The translations under genes and the position numbers were made by a program. The notes below the pieces were generated by a model. That model was given only the letters and a program-made list of their open reading frames with translations. It made no database searches and had not been told where the DNA came from. A stretch of 64,000 nt of DNA from Nectonema munidae (Eukaryota; Nematomorpha; Nectonematoida; Nectonematidae): positions 1,116,001 through 1,180,000 of the forward strand of contig JAUIRK010000936.1 in assembly GCA_030549495.1 (NCBI GenBank), written 5' to 3'. Positions 1 through 12,564 of the stretch are shown in pieces. The stretch's first letter is position 1. Each line of letters begins with the position of its first letter.

Positions 1-3000
1 AAAAATATAAATAAACAAAACTTCATATACCACCAGAGCACTCCTGCTAAACAATTCTAATGCACTAATACGTAATTACTTCTCTCTATTATAATCAATG
101 AATGAGATGAACAATATTGAGTATTATATTTTCTATGAATGAAAATTGAGTAAAGTTAAAATGAATTCTACTGTAATTTATATCACAAGAATTGTGAGCG
201 ATGAAGAACTTTTGAATAAAAAAAAATTCTTTTTGATGGCAAGTATATTCACATGCACAAAAGTTAGATATTAAAAATATGAATGGTTTCCAAAGGACCT
301 GCCGTTTTAGTACTATTGTTATGGGGAAGCTTCCCAGCACCTCGTCTTTTATACCACCCATCGAAAGAAGTTGTCAGTTAGGCCGTCTAGAGCCCGTGAA
401 TCCTCAAATGAGAATTTTAGTAAAGTCTACCCATAATATTGTATAATCATATCCAGGGTGAACAAAATGCAATAAAGTTCATTTTCCTGCAGACTAATTA
501 CGAATTTTGTATCGATTTTTGACTTTTTTTGTTTCTTTGTGAAGTTTTTTAGTTCAATAAAGTCAAAAATAATTTTTCTGATAAGAATAAAATGTTTGCT
601 TTGACAAACCAAAAAATGAAAGGATATCTATTATTATAAAGGTATAGTTTTTTGAAAGTTGGTGTGTGTGTGTGGTGAAAAAAATGCCACGCTCAACTAT
701 CAACATTACTTTTAAAACATCTTAAAAAATGTGTTTTTATTTTGATAGAGTTTGCTCGTTACTTATTTCGATTTTTCTCTTTTACTTTGATTCAAAAGGG
801 CTACTGAAAATTAATTTTTCGCAAATAAATTTTTATTGCAATATCATAACGATGCCACTCATGTTGACATTCTATTGCAAACAAATTTTGTATAAAGAAA
901 TAGTTGAAATCCTACTCTAAGGGTTAATTTAGTCTATTTAAATATTATTTTTTTTTGAAAAACAGAAAGACTTCTAAAATCAAAGGAAAACATGCTAATA
1001 TGAGGATATTCCTTGTTAAAGTATCATATATAAAATATATATGCTAATTAGAAAAAAGACAATCATGTTTTTATTTAAACCACTAAGGTCATTTATCTAA
1101 GATTTAGTATTAAGATTATTTTAATTAATGCCTACAGAAAACTTGAATGCTTTTTATTTTGACAGATTCAACCATAAAAAGTTTTACTAGTGTAATGTGC
1201 GAATTTCGTGGAATGTGCTTTTATTGTCAACCTACTTTCATGTGAATGAAGGAGAAAGCTAGTAAGAATTCGCCATATAAATAAAGTTTGGATATAACAC
1301 GTCACACAGATTGAAAACAAATGTTGATTTATGATAAGCTAGAGTCAGCAATATGGATAATAGTACAGTGCCGTAATAATTACCAAATGCAATGTCAAAT
1401 ATATAAAATTCAAAATAAGTTCTACCTGTGTGGTTTTTTTCTTAATATTGTATTAATTTATTTAATAAAACAACTTTTGTTCTTTGATTTACTCAATACT
1501 TTTTATTTGTCAGATTGGGATTATTTTCTAGCTTTGTTTGATTTGCGGTCGGCTTTATGTTTTTTGTCATGATGGTATTTTAGTCAATCTAATATAGGTA
1601 ATAAATATAGACTTTAACGCCATCTAGCATTTGGGAAATAACAAGAACACTGAGTTTCGGAGATGTGCTCATCATCACCAGTGCGCAATAAGCTGATTCC
1701 AAATAATTTCAACATTTAATGACTATAAAATTAAAATAAATGGCATATAAATGAGACAAGTTTTCTGTTCAAAGTGACACCTGCAATACAATATTTTTTC
1801 ATTGGAGGAACTAGATCTTGGAGTTTTCAGAAATTTTTTAAAGAAATATACTTTTCTTTTTTTGTTGTATCTTCTTTTTAAGTTAATATTACTTTCTAAA
1901 TTTACAATAAACTAATTTGATTTGTTGTTTTGATCAATGTTTTTATTGTCTACACATTGATCATGCTCAAAATTAGTTCAATTTTTTTTACATTCCGTTG
2001 AAAATTTATTGTCAGACTGATGCTTAATTTCCTTATGAAAATATTTATATTTTACTTGTTATTTCTATATGATTAAACATCTTCAAATATCATAATATTG
2101 GACAGACAAATTGAGTCTTGCAAACAATAGTCGAAAATTGCCCTACATGTTAAAATGTTTATTGGAAAAGAATGAAAAATATAAGCATAGATCAATTTAA
2201 AAATGCATGTACCATATAGAAATAATATCATTCGAGTATAGGTTATCTTTCTATGTGCAGCCTCTCTGTTTTTTTTAAATATTATCTGTTAGAACCTATA
2301 TCGAGCTGGGTATGGCCAAATGGGCCTCATTCGCACCCATATAATATCTTGAATAACAAGTTGAATTTTCACCTGATAGTCAACTCGAAATTGAGGACAC
2401 TCTCCTACTTTGGACAGCTTAACACGGCCCTATAAATGTCCCCTTTTTGAATATAATTTAATCGAGTTGTTCATTTATTTGCCTAGATTTTGTTCTACAA
2501 ATGCATCCTAGTACTATTATGCATAGAAGGACTGCTTACAAATTTGTTGACAATATTTCTTGTAAAATCAAAATGATCATCATGCGAAATGTCAAGAAAA
2601 GAATTATTGGATTAGAATTGGCTAGAAAGAAAAATAGCTTTAAATGAGCGTGCTATTAAAACAAAGGCTGTCAAAAGAGGATCTTTGTATAATATAGAAA
2701 TTTGACATGACTAAGACCAAAATTAAAAAAAGGATATTTCTCCTTTAAAAGAATCGAGACCTTAATTTTACAATGGCATGTAAGTCAAAAATTGTAATTT
2801 TTTATTTTCGGGGTGATAGTAATATTGATGATAATTTTATTAGTCTTTAATTTTAAAGTCAAGCTTCCTTGCCATCTGTTGACTCTTTTTCCTCAATTCA
2901 AATTTGAAATGATCACAGAAAACAGTATAATTCTAGTGTGTTACAAATTTGTACGTATTTTCAAAAGAATGATCCTAGCCCAAACATATAGCAACTTCTA

Positions 3001-3143
3001 AGATGACGCACTAAAGATAGTGCATATAATTGTTTTAACATAGAGTTAGTTAATTTTTTGCGTTTTTACTAAATAGATGGTGAATTTCTCAAATATTTAT
3101 AAAATATATTGTTAAAATATAGAGAAAACATTTTGTTCTTGAA
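1..3143. other. AT-rich intergenic DNA, no gene recognised
   Basis: Only short open frames occur here and none shows a known motif, a signal peptide with a good donor site, or a coding-like composition. A motif at about 1615-1628 (TTTAACGCCATCTA) is shared with the subterminal parts of the two piggyBac elements further right. No repeat structure beyond short A/T runs was seen. Confidence 0.5.
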
Positions 3144-3335
3144 ATATATCTAGAAAAAAATACTAGAACAATACAAAATCTGGGAAATTTATTCATTTAA
3201 TATTTCGGACACCACCATGTCCATAGAAAATAGGTTATTTTATTCTACCCTTATGACTAAGGATATCGTGGTGTCCGACATTAATTAATAAATCTTCATT
3301 TTGTATTGTTCTGGTATCTTTTTTCTAGATATAAA
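3144..3335. mobile_element. Foldback (inverted-repeat) miniature element
   Basis: Two arms of roughly 70-80 bases face each other, 3144-3221 and about 3266-3335. Shared blocks include TCTAGAAAAAA, AGAACAATACAAAAT and CGGACACCAC, with scattered mismatches. There is no open frame. This is the structure of a non-autonomous foldback MITE. The family and the target duplication could not be settled by eye. Confidence 0.6.
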
Positions 3336-3822
3336 ATATATTGTTGAAATTTATGTAAATTTAATATAATTTTTGCTAATTGGTTTTTCAATTATTTAAC
3401 TTTATTTTTATTATTTATCAAATTTTTTAATACCAATAAATTCAAAAAGAATTTGTCTCATTTTAAAAACACCCAGAAAAAAGACATTTTAATAGTTTGT
3501 CATTTTACACATCTTCAAAGATATAATTCAAAATTAAACAGTGAAAAAAAATAAAAATTATCACTTAATTAAAATAAATTTCAATTCAACTACTCATTTC
3601 ATGTAGATTTGTTTTATAAGCCTGGGCTTACGTGGACAGAGTTTATAAGTTAAAATATTTGATCAAATAATCAAGATATGGCCGTTTAATTTTCCGCAAA
3701 GAAAATTTTTGCACTTTCCAATAGTACTATGATGGAAATTTTAAAATTTACTTTCTCTATTCTGGTCACTTATATCATCAGAACTTAAAAGATGAGATTT
3801 CTTACTTTGTTTAACTAATAAA

Positions 3823-4297
3823 GGGTCAGACTAAACACGCCAAATATTCTAAAGCACTACAAGAAAGAGGGTTAGATAAAACCTCGAAACACCCAGATAT
3901 AACAGGAAGCACCTCAAAACATCTCAAAATACGCCAAATAGTTCTAAAGCACTACAAAAAAAGGGTTAGACTAAAAATCTCAAAACACCCAGAAATAACC
4001 GAAAGCACCTCAAAACATCCCAAAACACGGCAAATAATTCTAAGGCACTACAAAAAAGATCTTAAAAATTCCTCAAAACACGCCAAGCATCCCAAAACAT
4101 TACAAAATACCGCAAAAATTCCTAATCACCTCAAAAATTGTAAAAAACGACAAATATTTCTAAAGCACTACAAAAAAGATCCTAAAACTCCTTAAAACTT
4201 TCGAATTTTTTTGGGGTTTTTAGTCTATCCATCTTTTTTTATAATGCTTTAAAATTATTTGTTGTGTTTTGGGGGGGGGGGGGGTTTAGTCTGACCG
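3823..4297. mobile_element. Non-autonomous TIR element with 9-bp target duplication
   Basis: The ends are GGGTCAGACTAAAC on the left and, reverse-complemented, CGGTCAGACTAAAC on the right. ACTAATAAA occurs directly outside both ends (3814-3822 and 4298-4306). A 9-bp duplication fits Mutator-like elements; read as 8 bp, other families fit too. The inside is built of degenerate repeats of roughly 90-120 bases carrying CTAAAGCACTACAA, at about 3851, 3942, 4040 and 4161. A run of about 14 G lies near the right end. No coding potential was seen. Confidence 0.65.
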
Positions 4298-4306
4298 ACT
4301 AATAAA

Positions 4307-4915
4307 TCCATCTTTCCTCATTTTCTCGCTGTACACACCTGGAGTTGTCTTTTTTGTGGGCATGTCACCTGGTGCAGTTTTGTATCAAATTATCTTTACG
4401 CCGACGGCTAAAGACTCATTTGTTTATATATGAATAATGAAGTCAATCATGTATAAAATTAGACATTTTAGCCAACACTCGCATGTGTTGAGTAAAGCAT
4501 GAGAATCTATCTCTTGATTCAAGAATCATTATTCAGATCTAAGTATGTTTGTACTTCTATTTCACTCATTAATTATTTCACGTCACGAGTAGATGACATT
4601 TTAAAGGATTATACAATTTAATTAGATTACCGCATACGCCTTTGAAAGGAGACTGTGCTTCAGAATTCAATGCTAAAGATGAATCAATTAGACATTATGA
4701 CAGAAAAATGCCTAAGCTTGGAAATGTAATTAGTATTCAGATGTACCCTTATTTTTGTATTATGTATTAGCAGGATACAGCTTTAACCAAGGTTTTGTGA
4801 AATGCATAATTTTTAAAAGTTTTCTAAACTCGAAAGAAATACGAAGGACTCATCCTTGAAATGGCATTTTAAAAAATTATTTTTGAAAGTTGTGTAAAAG
4901 CAGCACCGTTTTAAC
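4307..4915. other. Intergenic, nothing recognised
   Basis: AT-rich sequence without a supported gene or clear repeat. A minus-strand open frame runs through it into the tandem repeat on its right, but it looks accidental. Confidence 0.4.
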
Positions 4916-5145
4916 CCGTTATTAACAACCAGAATAATCAGACGATATCTAATGTAAAGCAGAAGATTTGTATTAAGAGCATTGATAAACGCAGGCGATT
5001 TTATTTTTGTAAAGTCGACTTTAGTCGATAATCCGTTAACGACCAGAATAATCAGACGATATCTAATGTAAAGCAGAAGATTTGTATTAAGAGCATTGAT
5101 AAACACAGGCGATTTTATTTTTGTAAAGTCGACTATAGTCGATAA
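4916..5145. repeat. Tandem duplication, about 114-bp unit
   Basis: Two nearly identical units occupy 4916-5032 and 5033-5145. Both contain AGAATAATCAGACGATATCT, a GTAAAGCAGAAGATTTG block and a TTTTTGTAAAGTCGACT block. A diverged relative lies at 5283-5365 and another at about 27505-27620, so the unit belongs to a dispersed family. The open frame through the repeat simply translates it twice and is not taken as a gene. Confidence 0.8.
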
Positions 5146-5559
5146 CCGGTTAATTAAGCTAGGTATATCTGGTAACTCACGTTGCGAGTATATATACTTT
5201 TTCACCAAATTTGTCTTTTTTCATTTTAAGCGCGTCCTTTTGCATTTTAAATTAAAAAGTGAAATAGGACCAATATTAACCCATTAGTACCATAGAAATC
5301 AGACGATATCTAAAAAACGGAGACGATTTATATTAAAAGTCATTGAAAAAGCAGGCGAAGATGAAATTACTATGTTCCCAAATGGGAGCATTGGGACTTA
5401 ATGGGTTTAATGAATAAATAAAATGAACTGTTTGTAATCATTAGTATGCACTTTTGCATTCAATAGTGAACTATTTGCAAATGAAGTTACTTTTGGTAAA
5501 CTTCGTCAAACAGTAAAAGCTGAAGTAAAAACATAATTTTGAAAATTCATTAAAATATT

Positions 5560-5860
5560 TTACGTAACAATTTTTTGACGTAACAACAAATGAAGATAAA
5601 TTTAAAGGTTGTTTTCTAGAAATAATAAGTTGCTGCAACAATTTGAATATTGTAAATTCAGTTTTCATCATGGACAACGTAGCCATTCATCATTATAAAG
5701 CAAAAAGTTATAAAACTAAATTTGAAAGTTTTATATCTTCCTCCTTATTCTCCATTCTTAATTCCAATATAAAATATTTTTTCTTTTTGAAAAACTATTT
5801 TAAAAGGTTGTCTATACCAATGTTTTTGAGATTTGTATTTCAGTTTATGTATGTTTAAAT
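5560..5860 (+). mobile_element. Tc1/mariner-like transposase relic (DDE domain part)
   Basis: A plus-strand open stretch from 5643 begins with NIVNSVFIMDNVAIHHYK. This resembles the second-aspartate block of Tc1/mariner/IS630-type DDE transposases, which reads roughly [I/F]xMDNxxxH. About 25 residues later FISSSLFSILNSNIKYFF sits where the family has LPPYSPxLNPIE; the glutamate and most prolines are gone. The frame is short and the surroundings are full of stops, so this is a decayed fragment. Terminal repeats were not found. Confidence 0.55.
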
Positions 5861-6429
5861 GTTTTTTTGTCAGGCGTGGATTAATACAAAATATAGAAAA
5901 GTTTGTGTCAAGAATGTCAAAAAAACGTATACTTGTACGATTGCGCTAACACAAAACCTAACATTAACTCTGATACTAACACTAATGCTATCCCCCACTA
6001 AAAATTTCCAAAATTTTACATATTAGGGCCATTTAGAAATTAGTTTAACACTTGTCAAGTTATATGCAAATTAAGGAATAAATTTCAATAATCAAAATCA
6101 GCGGTAGAGTGAAAAGGTCAATCAAAATCTGAAGAAGAATTGAGAACTACGCCATTCCAAAACATTTTATCGCAAAATGTTAAGATGCATATCAGAGCCC
6201 GGTGAGGTCCCCGAAACTCCTTTTTTCCCCATATAAGGGGAGGAATTTTTTTAGATATTGAAACAGTGTTGATTTTATTGATTTATTTTATAATATATCT
6301 TGCCTGCTAGCATAAAATCATATAATCGTAAATAATCAGTCCTTATAACGTGAGCGTTTTGGTCGAATAAACGAGCTACAAAAAGAATTTTTATATTTCT
6401 AAATTAGTTGAAGAAATGAAAAATTACTA

Positions 6430-6775
6430 ATATGATAGTTGTTGTTGTTGTTTGCCTCCACGATTTGTCATCTGGGTGTCGACAGATCGATGATGGCCGC
6501 ATCATTTATCTTGTTTGCCAAGCTGTCCCCCCACCTCACGAGCAATTGGCTGACTGATACTGGCTTAGTCCAGAGGTTAATAGGAGTGAGGGATGTGTGT
6601 TATTGTTTCTTTATCTTTACCCCACTTTGTGCCAGATAGAGCTTCGATAACATTTAGTGTTTTGGTGGCTTTATGTCTAGTGATTTTTGTGTGTGTGTTG
6701 TATGATACTAATATGATAGTATTCTTACATGGTGACAAGAAAGAAAAGAAAGCCCGCCCAATTTATATTTTTTAG
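6430..6775. other. GC-richer island, possible old interspersed repeat
   Basis: About 300 bases stand out from the AT-rich surroundings, with blocks such as TGTTTGCCTCCACGATTTG and GGCTGACTGATACTGGC. Two overlapping plus-strand open frames exist but show no recognisable domain. The look is that of a SINE or other interspersed repeat, but no Pol III box pair could be assigned. Confidence 0.3.
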
Positions 6776-6789
6776 CTAGAAAAATTTTA

Positions 6790-9700
6790 ACCATTTCGAA
6801 AAGTACTTCTAAATCTGAACGAGGAATTTATTTTGCTACAACTAAAAGAAATCATTTTTAAATGCAGAAAAGGTAGAAAATTTCATTTTTGATCACGATA
6901 ACAATACTTTGATTTAAGATTTTTATCAATAAATTTCTTTTGTTTGAATTTATACTGCTTATTTCCTTGTATGTTTCTTAAATGAAAAAACTTTAAATTA
7001 CACCGTTCCTCGAGAGGAGGAAATTTTAAAACGCGTCCTCTTCTCGGAATCAAAAATCGTCCCCTCTCTTCTCTAATACATATACATAAACCAAAAAATA
7101 GAAAATAGAAATGGTTTTTATTAGTATTCAATAAAAATATATATTTTTTTTCCAAACGAAAATTTTTTATTTCAGTTTTCATTCAAAAAATTTTCAAAAA
7201 CTTCAAGTATTTATATAACATTATGTATAACTTTTTAAAAATTTTAATTTAAATACAATAATTAATGAAGTTGTGTTTTGAAAATTTTCATCAATGACAC
7301 ATTTTAGTTTACGAAATATTGCAAAAAAATTCACTATCATAGTTCGCTAAAATGCGAAAAACTATATACAGTTGAAATGGTTGAAAATGAAGGAATTTTA
7401 GCCAATCAGAGCAAATGTTTTTGTGCAGTTCATTTGAATAGTCACAATTTATTCAAGAAATGTTCATATAATGGATTAGAGTTTGCATAATTTTATTAGT
7501 CAAAAATAAAAAATTATCCACAATTTTTATCGAATCAGATCAAAAAATTCTCCACTCTGCCGTGGCAAAAAAGTATCACAACTTTTTAAATATATAATAT
7601 AAATCTGTCCGTATAATAAAAGAATTGAACGTAAAAGTCTATCATCCAGCACGTTTGCAGATTATACATCTCCCGTCCCGTAGTGGCTCTTATAGCTTCG
7701 GAACTTAAAGTCCTGACGTCCAACGTATATATCAACTTGAATATTTTTTCAGTCTACATTTCTGTACAAATATTTGATATAGATATTTTTACACACTACA
7801 ACATTTTGTTAGATGATGGTTTTGCGTCGATTTTACACTTTTGTGAAGAAGATATAGAGAATTGGAATACATGTTAATACATATTTTGAAATGAATTACA
7901 CTTAATTCTCAAGCCAAGGTTTGAATAATTTTATTTTGAAACAAATTAACACAAAAAAGTTATGAACAAAAGATATATTTCGAATTGTAACACCCGTTCA
8001 GTTCTTTTTTTATTTTGTACATTACATTAAATGTTTTTTTATAATTTTCATCGTCATCAAGCATATACCTTCAAAACGTGTTGACGACCCAAAAAGAAAT
8101 GATTTTTTATGCATGAAGATTTCAAATTGAAGCATGATAAACCATCATGAAAAGACAATAAAGCTTCAAAAAGTTATCACATCAAAAAATTCTTTCCTCA
8201 ATTTCCAAACAAAAGAAGTTTTTATTCACTGAATAGATGTCTTTTATAACGAGGAAAATAGAATGCTTAGTATTTTTTATCTTCTTTCAAAATATAAAAT
8301 ATCTCAACTTTCTTAAACCATAAAGGAAGGGATATGAGAGAGAACTAAAAGACTAACTACCCTCAAGCATAATGCAAACATGCAGTCTGACTGCTAAAGA
8401 AAAAGTACTATTATTTTCATAAATTACATTTTCACTTGGTATTTCTCAAAAAGAATCCCTATCGTATACAAGTTGAACTTATTCTATTTTCAGTAAGTAA
8501 TGCCTTTACTGTTATGCGGATCTAAATTCTTAATAAAAACGATGTAAACATATTTATCGTTAATGTTGGGATGTATTCTCAAGAGTGCGACTCTCATGAA
8601 ATGATCATTTGTACATATTGACAAAAATAATGTCATGATGAAATAGAGAATGATCGATTTGCTAAATTGGACGAAAAGTAAGTATTCAAAAATTGAGAAA
8701 AATATCTGAACAACTGCAATTTAAATCTTGAGTGTAAAAGTATTTCCAGGATCAAATTGAGCATGTTCGATTTGCTGTGTATGGATACGTTTATTTTAAT
8801 TTATTGAGAAAAAGTGTTTGTCATTAAATCACCTGTGAAAGCTAATTTACTGTCATTTAAAATATTTTGGGTGCATAAAAAGTTGGTTTATTAAATAAAT
8901 TAAAACAATATTAACCTAAAAAATGTTGAATTTATAATATATTTTTAAGTTTATATATTTGGCATTGATTGACAGGTTTGATTGGTTTTGATGAAAAATA
9001 AAGGAGACCAACAGATTCACAATCAATTATTTAGTGGGTTCGCTCAAGATTTTGTAAAATTATTGAATAGTTTAAGAAAAAAGAGTCACTGAGGAAATGA
9101 AAATAGCCCGAAAGGAAAATGGGAGATCTAATCTCATTTTACCAAGTGAAAGTAAAAGTGATTTCACCGCTTCATATATTCAAAAGCACATATGGAGGGA
9201 AAATAGCTTTTCATTCGATGAGAACTTTTTTGTTTTGATTTAAAGCAAAAGATTTTGAAATACTTTTACCTCTGCCAAAACCTGTCTCTATTTTTTTTAT
9301 TCATTTGCATCATCTCTTCTTCATTTTTCTTTTCTAATATATCTAACTTTAAAAATTGATAAATTAATAAAAACAAATTTATTGATTTACTTGAAGTCCC
9401 AGCTCAATAACTTTTAATAAATAGGAAAATCTTTCAAATATCAATTTAATCTTTTGATTGTACATATCTAAACTAAGATTGTACATATCTGAAATTTAAG
9501 AAAAATAATTTTTTTCACAAAGCTACATTTCATTTTCATACTGTGAAAACACGCATAGAAAACGTCTAAAAACTTTCAAATATCTTTTGTTCGTCGAATT
9601 TTCTCTTATTTCTAAACCTTTTCTTTGCAAAATTTCTTAATTTTTTTTTTGATTTTATTTTTCTTTATAAAATTTTTTGGGGGTGATTTGTAAGCGGTTA

Positions 9701-10860
9701 TCAAAAAATAAAATACGTTCTACAATTATTGATCTAAAATATTTTAAAGAGATCACAGAATATTTATGTATATTCGTAAGAATACGTTTTAATTGGACTT
9801 AGTGAAACAATTTGAGAATCATAATTTTCAATCAAGTCTTATCGGATGGTATCTATAGACTCTTTAATTTTAGGTTTAAAAATTTTTGAAGTTGAAAGAT
9901 CAATAAATTTCTACATCGCAAGCAAATATGTAAGGAAGTATAATTTAATGCAAAAATTGATACGGTTTTTTTCAAAAAGGTTTTAACGTATTGATAATAT
10001 TCTTTGCTATTATGATTTTTTGAACAAAAAAAGTATTTTATCTTTATTTGAAATGTATAGCATTTCACATTTGCTCTACTAGCATCTACCATTTTTTACA
10101 CTTTTACCAGTACACCAGTGCTATAATTTTTAAATACCCATCACCTTCAGAAAGTTTCAAAAGTTCAGACTATTATCACTCAGTGTAAAACATAACGTGT
10201 TACTAATTCATCTTTTCAACTAAAATATTTTTTTCGTACTTTCAAACAAATCGTACATAACTTCGATATTTTTGGGAGTTTTGTTTTTTTCCTTACACTA
10301 AGATTTATACACCCTGCGTACGGTTTCTGGAAAGAGATTCAGAATGCGTTTTAAGTAATCAAAGTATTCGCAAGTAAGAATATCTTTTCTCCTTCATTGC
10401 TGTCAAAGAACTATTCCACTTCCAAAGAATTCCTATTCGACTCAACTTTGCCAGCAGTACTTCAAAGCATCTTGCAAAAGTGAAGAAGTTTTTCTGCAAA
10501 TCTTCCAGTGTGGAGATCAAGTTCTGAAAATATTTCATAATATAATTTCTTTAGAAAAACTGATATGAGCTGCATACAAATCGGGTGAAGTTTTGGAATC
10601 ATCACGAAAAAAATTCCAAAAAAGTTGGGTTTCATTCATTGTTATAACACATAATTTTATTTTTTACCGACCACTTCCCCTGCTCCTAATAATCTTGTCT
10701 GTTACAAAGAATATATCTTTTTATATATTATTTTATTTTTTATGAAATAAAACTGATAAAAAGGCATATTTGAAATAAAATTCCATATAAAATATGAAAA
10801 ATGAGTTCATTGGTCCAAAATTTTTAGAATAGATCAATTTATAATCATTAAATTCCTGAA
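6790..10860. other. AT-rich intergenic DNA with one dispersed repeat
   Basis: No gene was supported. The part at about 7380-7600 is related to 30840-31010 inside the intron of the secreted-protein gene, described separately. The rest is low-complexity AT-rich sequence with only short open frames. Confidence 0.5.
7380..7600 (+). repeat. Dispersed repeat, copy 1
   Basis: Blocks such as TTTTTGTGCAGTTCATTTG, a GAATCAGATCAAA-like block and a GCCGTGGCAAAAAA-like block recur in the same order at about 30840-31010, there as TTTTTGCACAGCTCATTTG, CAATCAGATCAAA and CCCGTGGCAAAAAA. The two copies are diverged. No coding capacity or terminal inverted repeats were seen, so the family is unknown. Confidence 0.55.
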
Positions 10861-11192
10861 TCATGAAGACGTTAACTTCTCTTCTTGGAATAAGTGGCCA
10901 AGGCGTTTGATCTGCGTTAGAAAATCATTATCTTTACAGATGCCACTGCAAATTAAATCTGCATCTTTGACAACTATTGAACCGTTGTAAGTTTTACCCT
11001 TTCCTGTTCGATTACGATACATATGTCAGAAATACTAGCTATCATCATGTCATCAAGACTCAAATTATGATAAACATAATATTTAGTACTACTTACCTCC
11101 CCATTGCATTTATTAGCAATAGCGGACCCATATGTCGCTAGTAGGATCAACGAATGGAAGAATTTATACGTCATAAAAACTCTTCCCGGCAT
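10861..11192 (-). CDS. Small secreted protein, two exons (77 residues)
   Basis: Function unknown. Exon 1 is 11192-11097 and encodes 32 residues. They start MPGRVFMTYKFF and form a signal peptide (hydrophobic core SLILLATYGSAIA), followed by NKCNGE. It ends at a strong donor, GAG|GTAAGT. A 98-base intron (11096-10999) follows. Exon 2 (10998-10861) adds 45 residues and a TGA. The phase-0 acceptor AAAG|GGT gives an uninterrupted frame; the nearby CAG acceptor would not. The mature part has three cysteines: one just after the signal peptide and a C-x3-C pair (CSGIC) in exon 2, plus an N-glycosylation site (NGS). The tail is charged and cysteine-free. An odd cysteine count suggests dimerisation or a missed exon. 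The acceptor is weak, so the model is plausible rather than proven. Confidence 0.5.
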
Positions 11193-11419
11193 GATAGTAA
11201 CTACGCAAGAAAGATGATTTTCTCATTCTAAATTTCAAATAGCGCGTAAAGATTAATAATACCGTGACTATGGCGAAGCGGGGCACCATGAGAAGCTAAT
11301 ATTCATTTTTTCTTTACTCTTTGCCATGTCAACCCTTTTTTACTTCTTACCAAAATTATGAAGTAAGTGTTTATGTTTGTGTTACCTTTTTATGCGTAAT
11401 ATGGAAGCTTAGCTCGCTC

Positions 11420-11592
11420 TATAAATACCACACGATTCCCAATTTTTTTGTGAAAACCCTTGAGTTAGGTATATAAGCTGCTTTATAACAAATTAGTGAA
11501 GCATTCTATCAAGAGTGATAGAAAATACGTATAGTGGTACTGTGTAGAACGCAAACCTTATCAAAACAACACTAAGTAAACGAAGAGTAAGT
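11420..11592 (+). promoter_or_regulatory. Possible divergent promoter with untranslated first exon
   Basis: On the plus strand there are TATAAAT at 11420-11426 and TATATAAG at 11470-11477. A consensus donor GTAAGT lies at 11587-11592, so a short noncoding exon of about 11500-11586 is possible. A good acceptor (CTCTTTCAG) lies at 11914-11922, but no convincing coding exon follows. The site is about 230-280 bases from the start codon of the minus-strand secreted-protein gene, which would make the interval a divergent promoter. Confidence 0.25.
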
Positions 11593-12557
11593 AATCTCTG
11601 ATATAATTATGTCTCTCTATTCGACTTTGATAATAATGAATGAGGAATGCTGATAAACATCTTCTCACTAAATCTTAAAACGTAAAGAAGGATACGTGAC
11701 ATAACTGTTTATATATCTTTTTAAAAATAACAATAATAATCTTATCGTAAAGTAGATTTAAACAAATTTTTTCAAATATAAAATCTTGATACAGAAAGCA
11801 ACATCTCAATTATATACGTTTCTCTTGTTATCTGCGTGGACAATATTCAATTAACGTAACATTTTTAGCATTGTTTTTTAACTTTTGAAAAGTTCTAATT
11901 CCTGGATTCTTAACTCTTTCAGGCACAAAGGGACACCAGTGTTTTATAAAATAAAACGCGTCTGTGTTAAGTTATATAAAAACTCATTGAAAAAGAAAAT
12001 CAAGAGCAATGTCAGAAAGGGTTAAAGGGGAGGCCACGGTACCATATAGGACACATGAGACTCGTGTTTTTTAAAAACATCACCAATCACGATCCGCTTC
12101 AATATTATATTTTTGCGCAAGGAGCATTAAATTAGTAGAATAACTAGATTTCCTGAATATTGCAGTGAGTGTATGGAAAAATCAAAATTAACCACTCATT
12201 TCACACCTTTTTCTGAACTTCTCTGTTTAATCATAACAATAAAGAGGTGTTTATGAAAAAGCCAGCAAACTTATGAAGTATATAACAAAGAAGCGAAAAA
12301 CGAATGAACTAACTAAATATAGCTTTGATTAAAAAATTTTTAAAAAGTATGTGCACATTCGAACCATTTGTATTGCGACTGCAGATCTACATATGAGTTA
12401 ACCACATCCATTGACGTATTAATTTATATTTGAGGGGGCGGGGGAGGACATTTTTTAAATGAATAAAAATAGTAAAGTTATTCAAGATAATGAATTCAAT
12501 TAGCAGTTAAAGTCCCAAATTATTAAAAAACTCATTTACCTGATTAAAGTGCATATG
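11593..12557. other. Intergenic, nothing firmly recognised
   Basis: There is an acceptor-like site at 11922, followed by a 21-codon open frame from the ATG at about 12009. No other support for an exon was found. Confidence 0.35.
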
Positions 12558-12564
12558 TTAGAAT

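Noticed and set aside
4813-5208. Minus-strand open frame of 131 codons with an internal repeat
   Set aside because: The protein repeat is just the translation of the 114-bp tandem duplication; no start context, domain or composition supports a gene.
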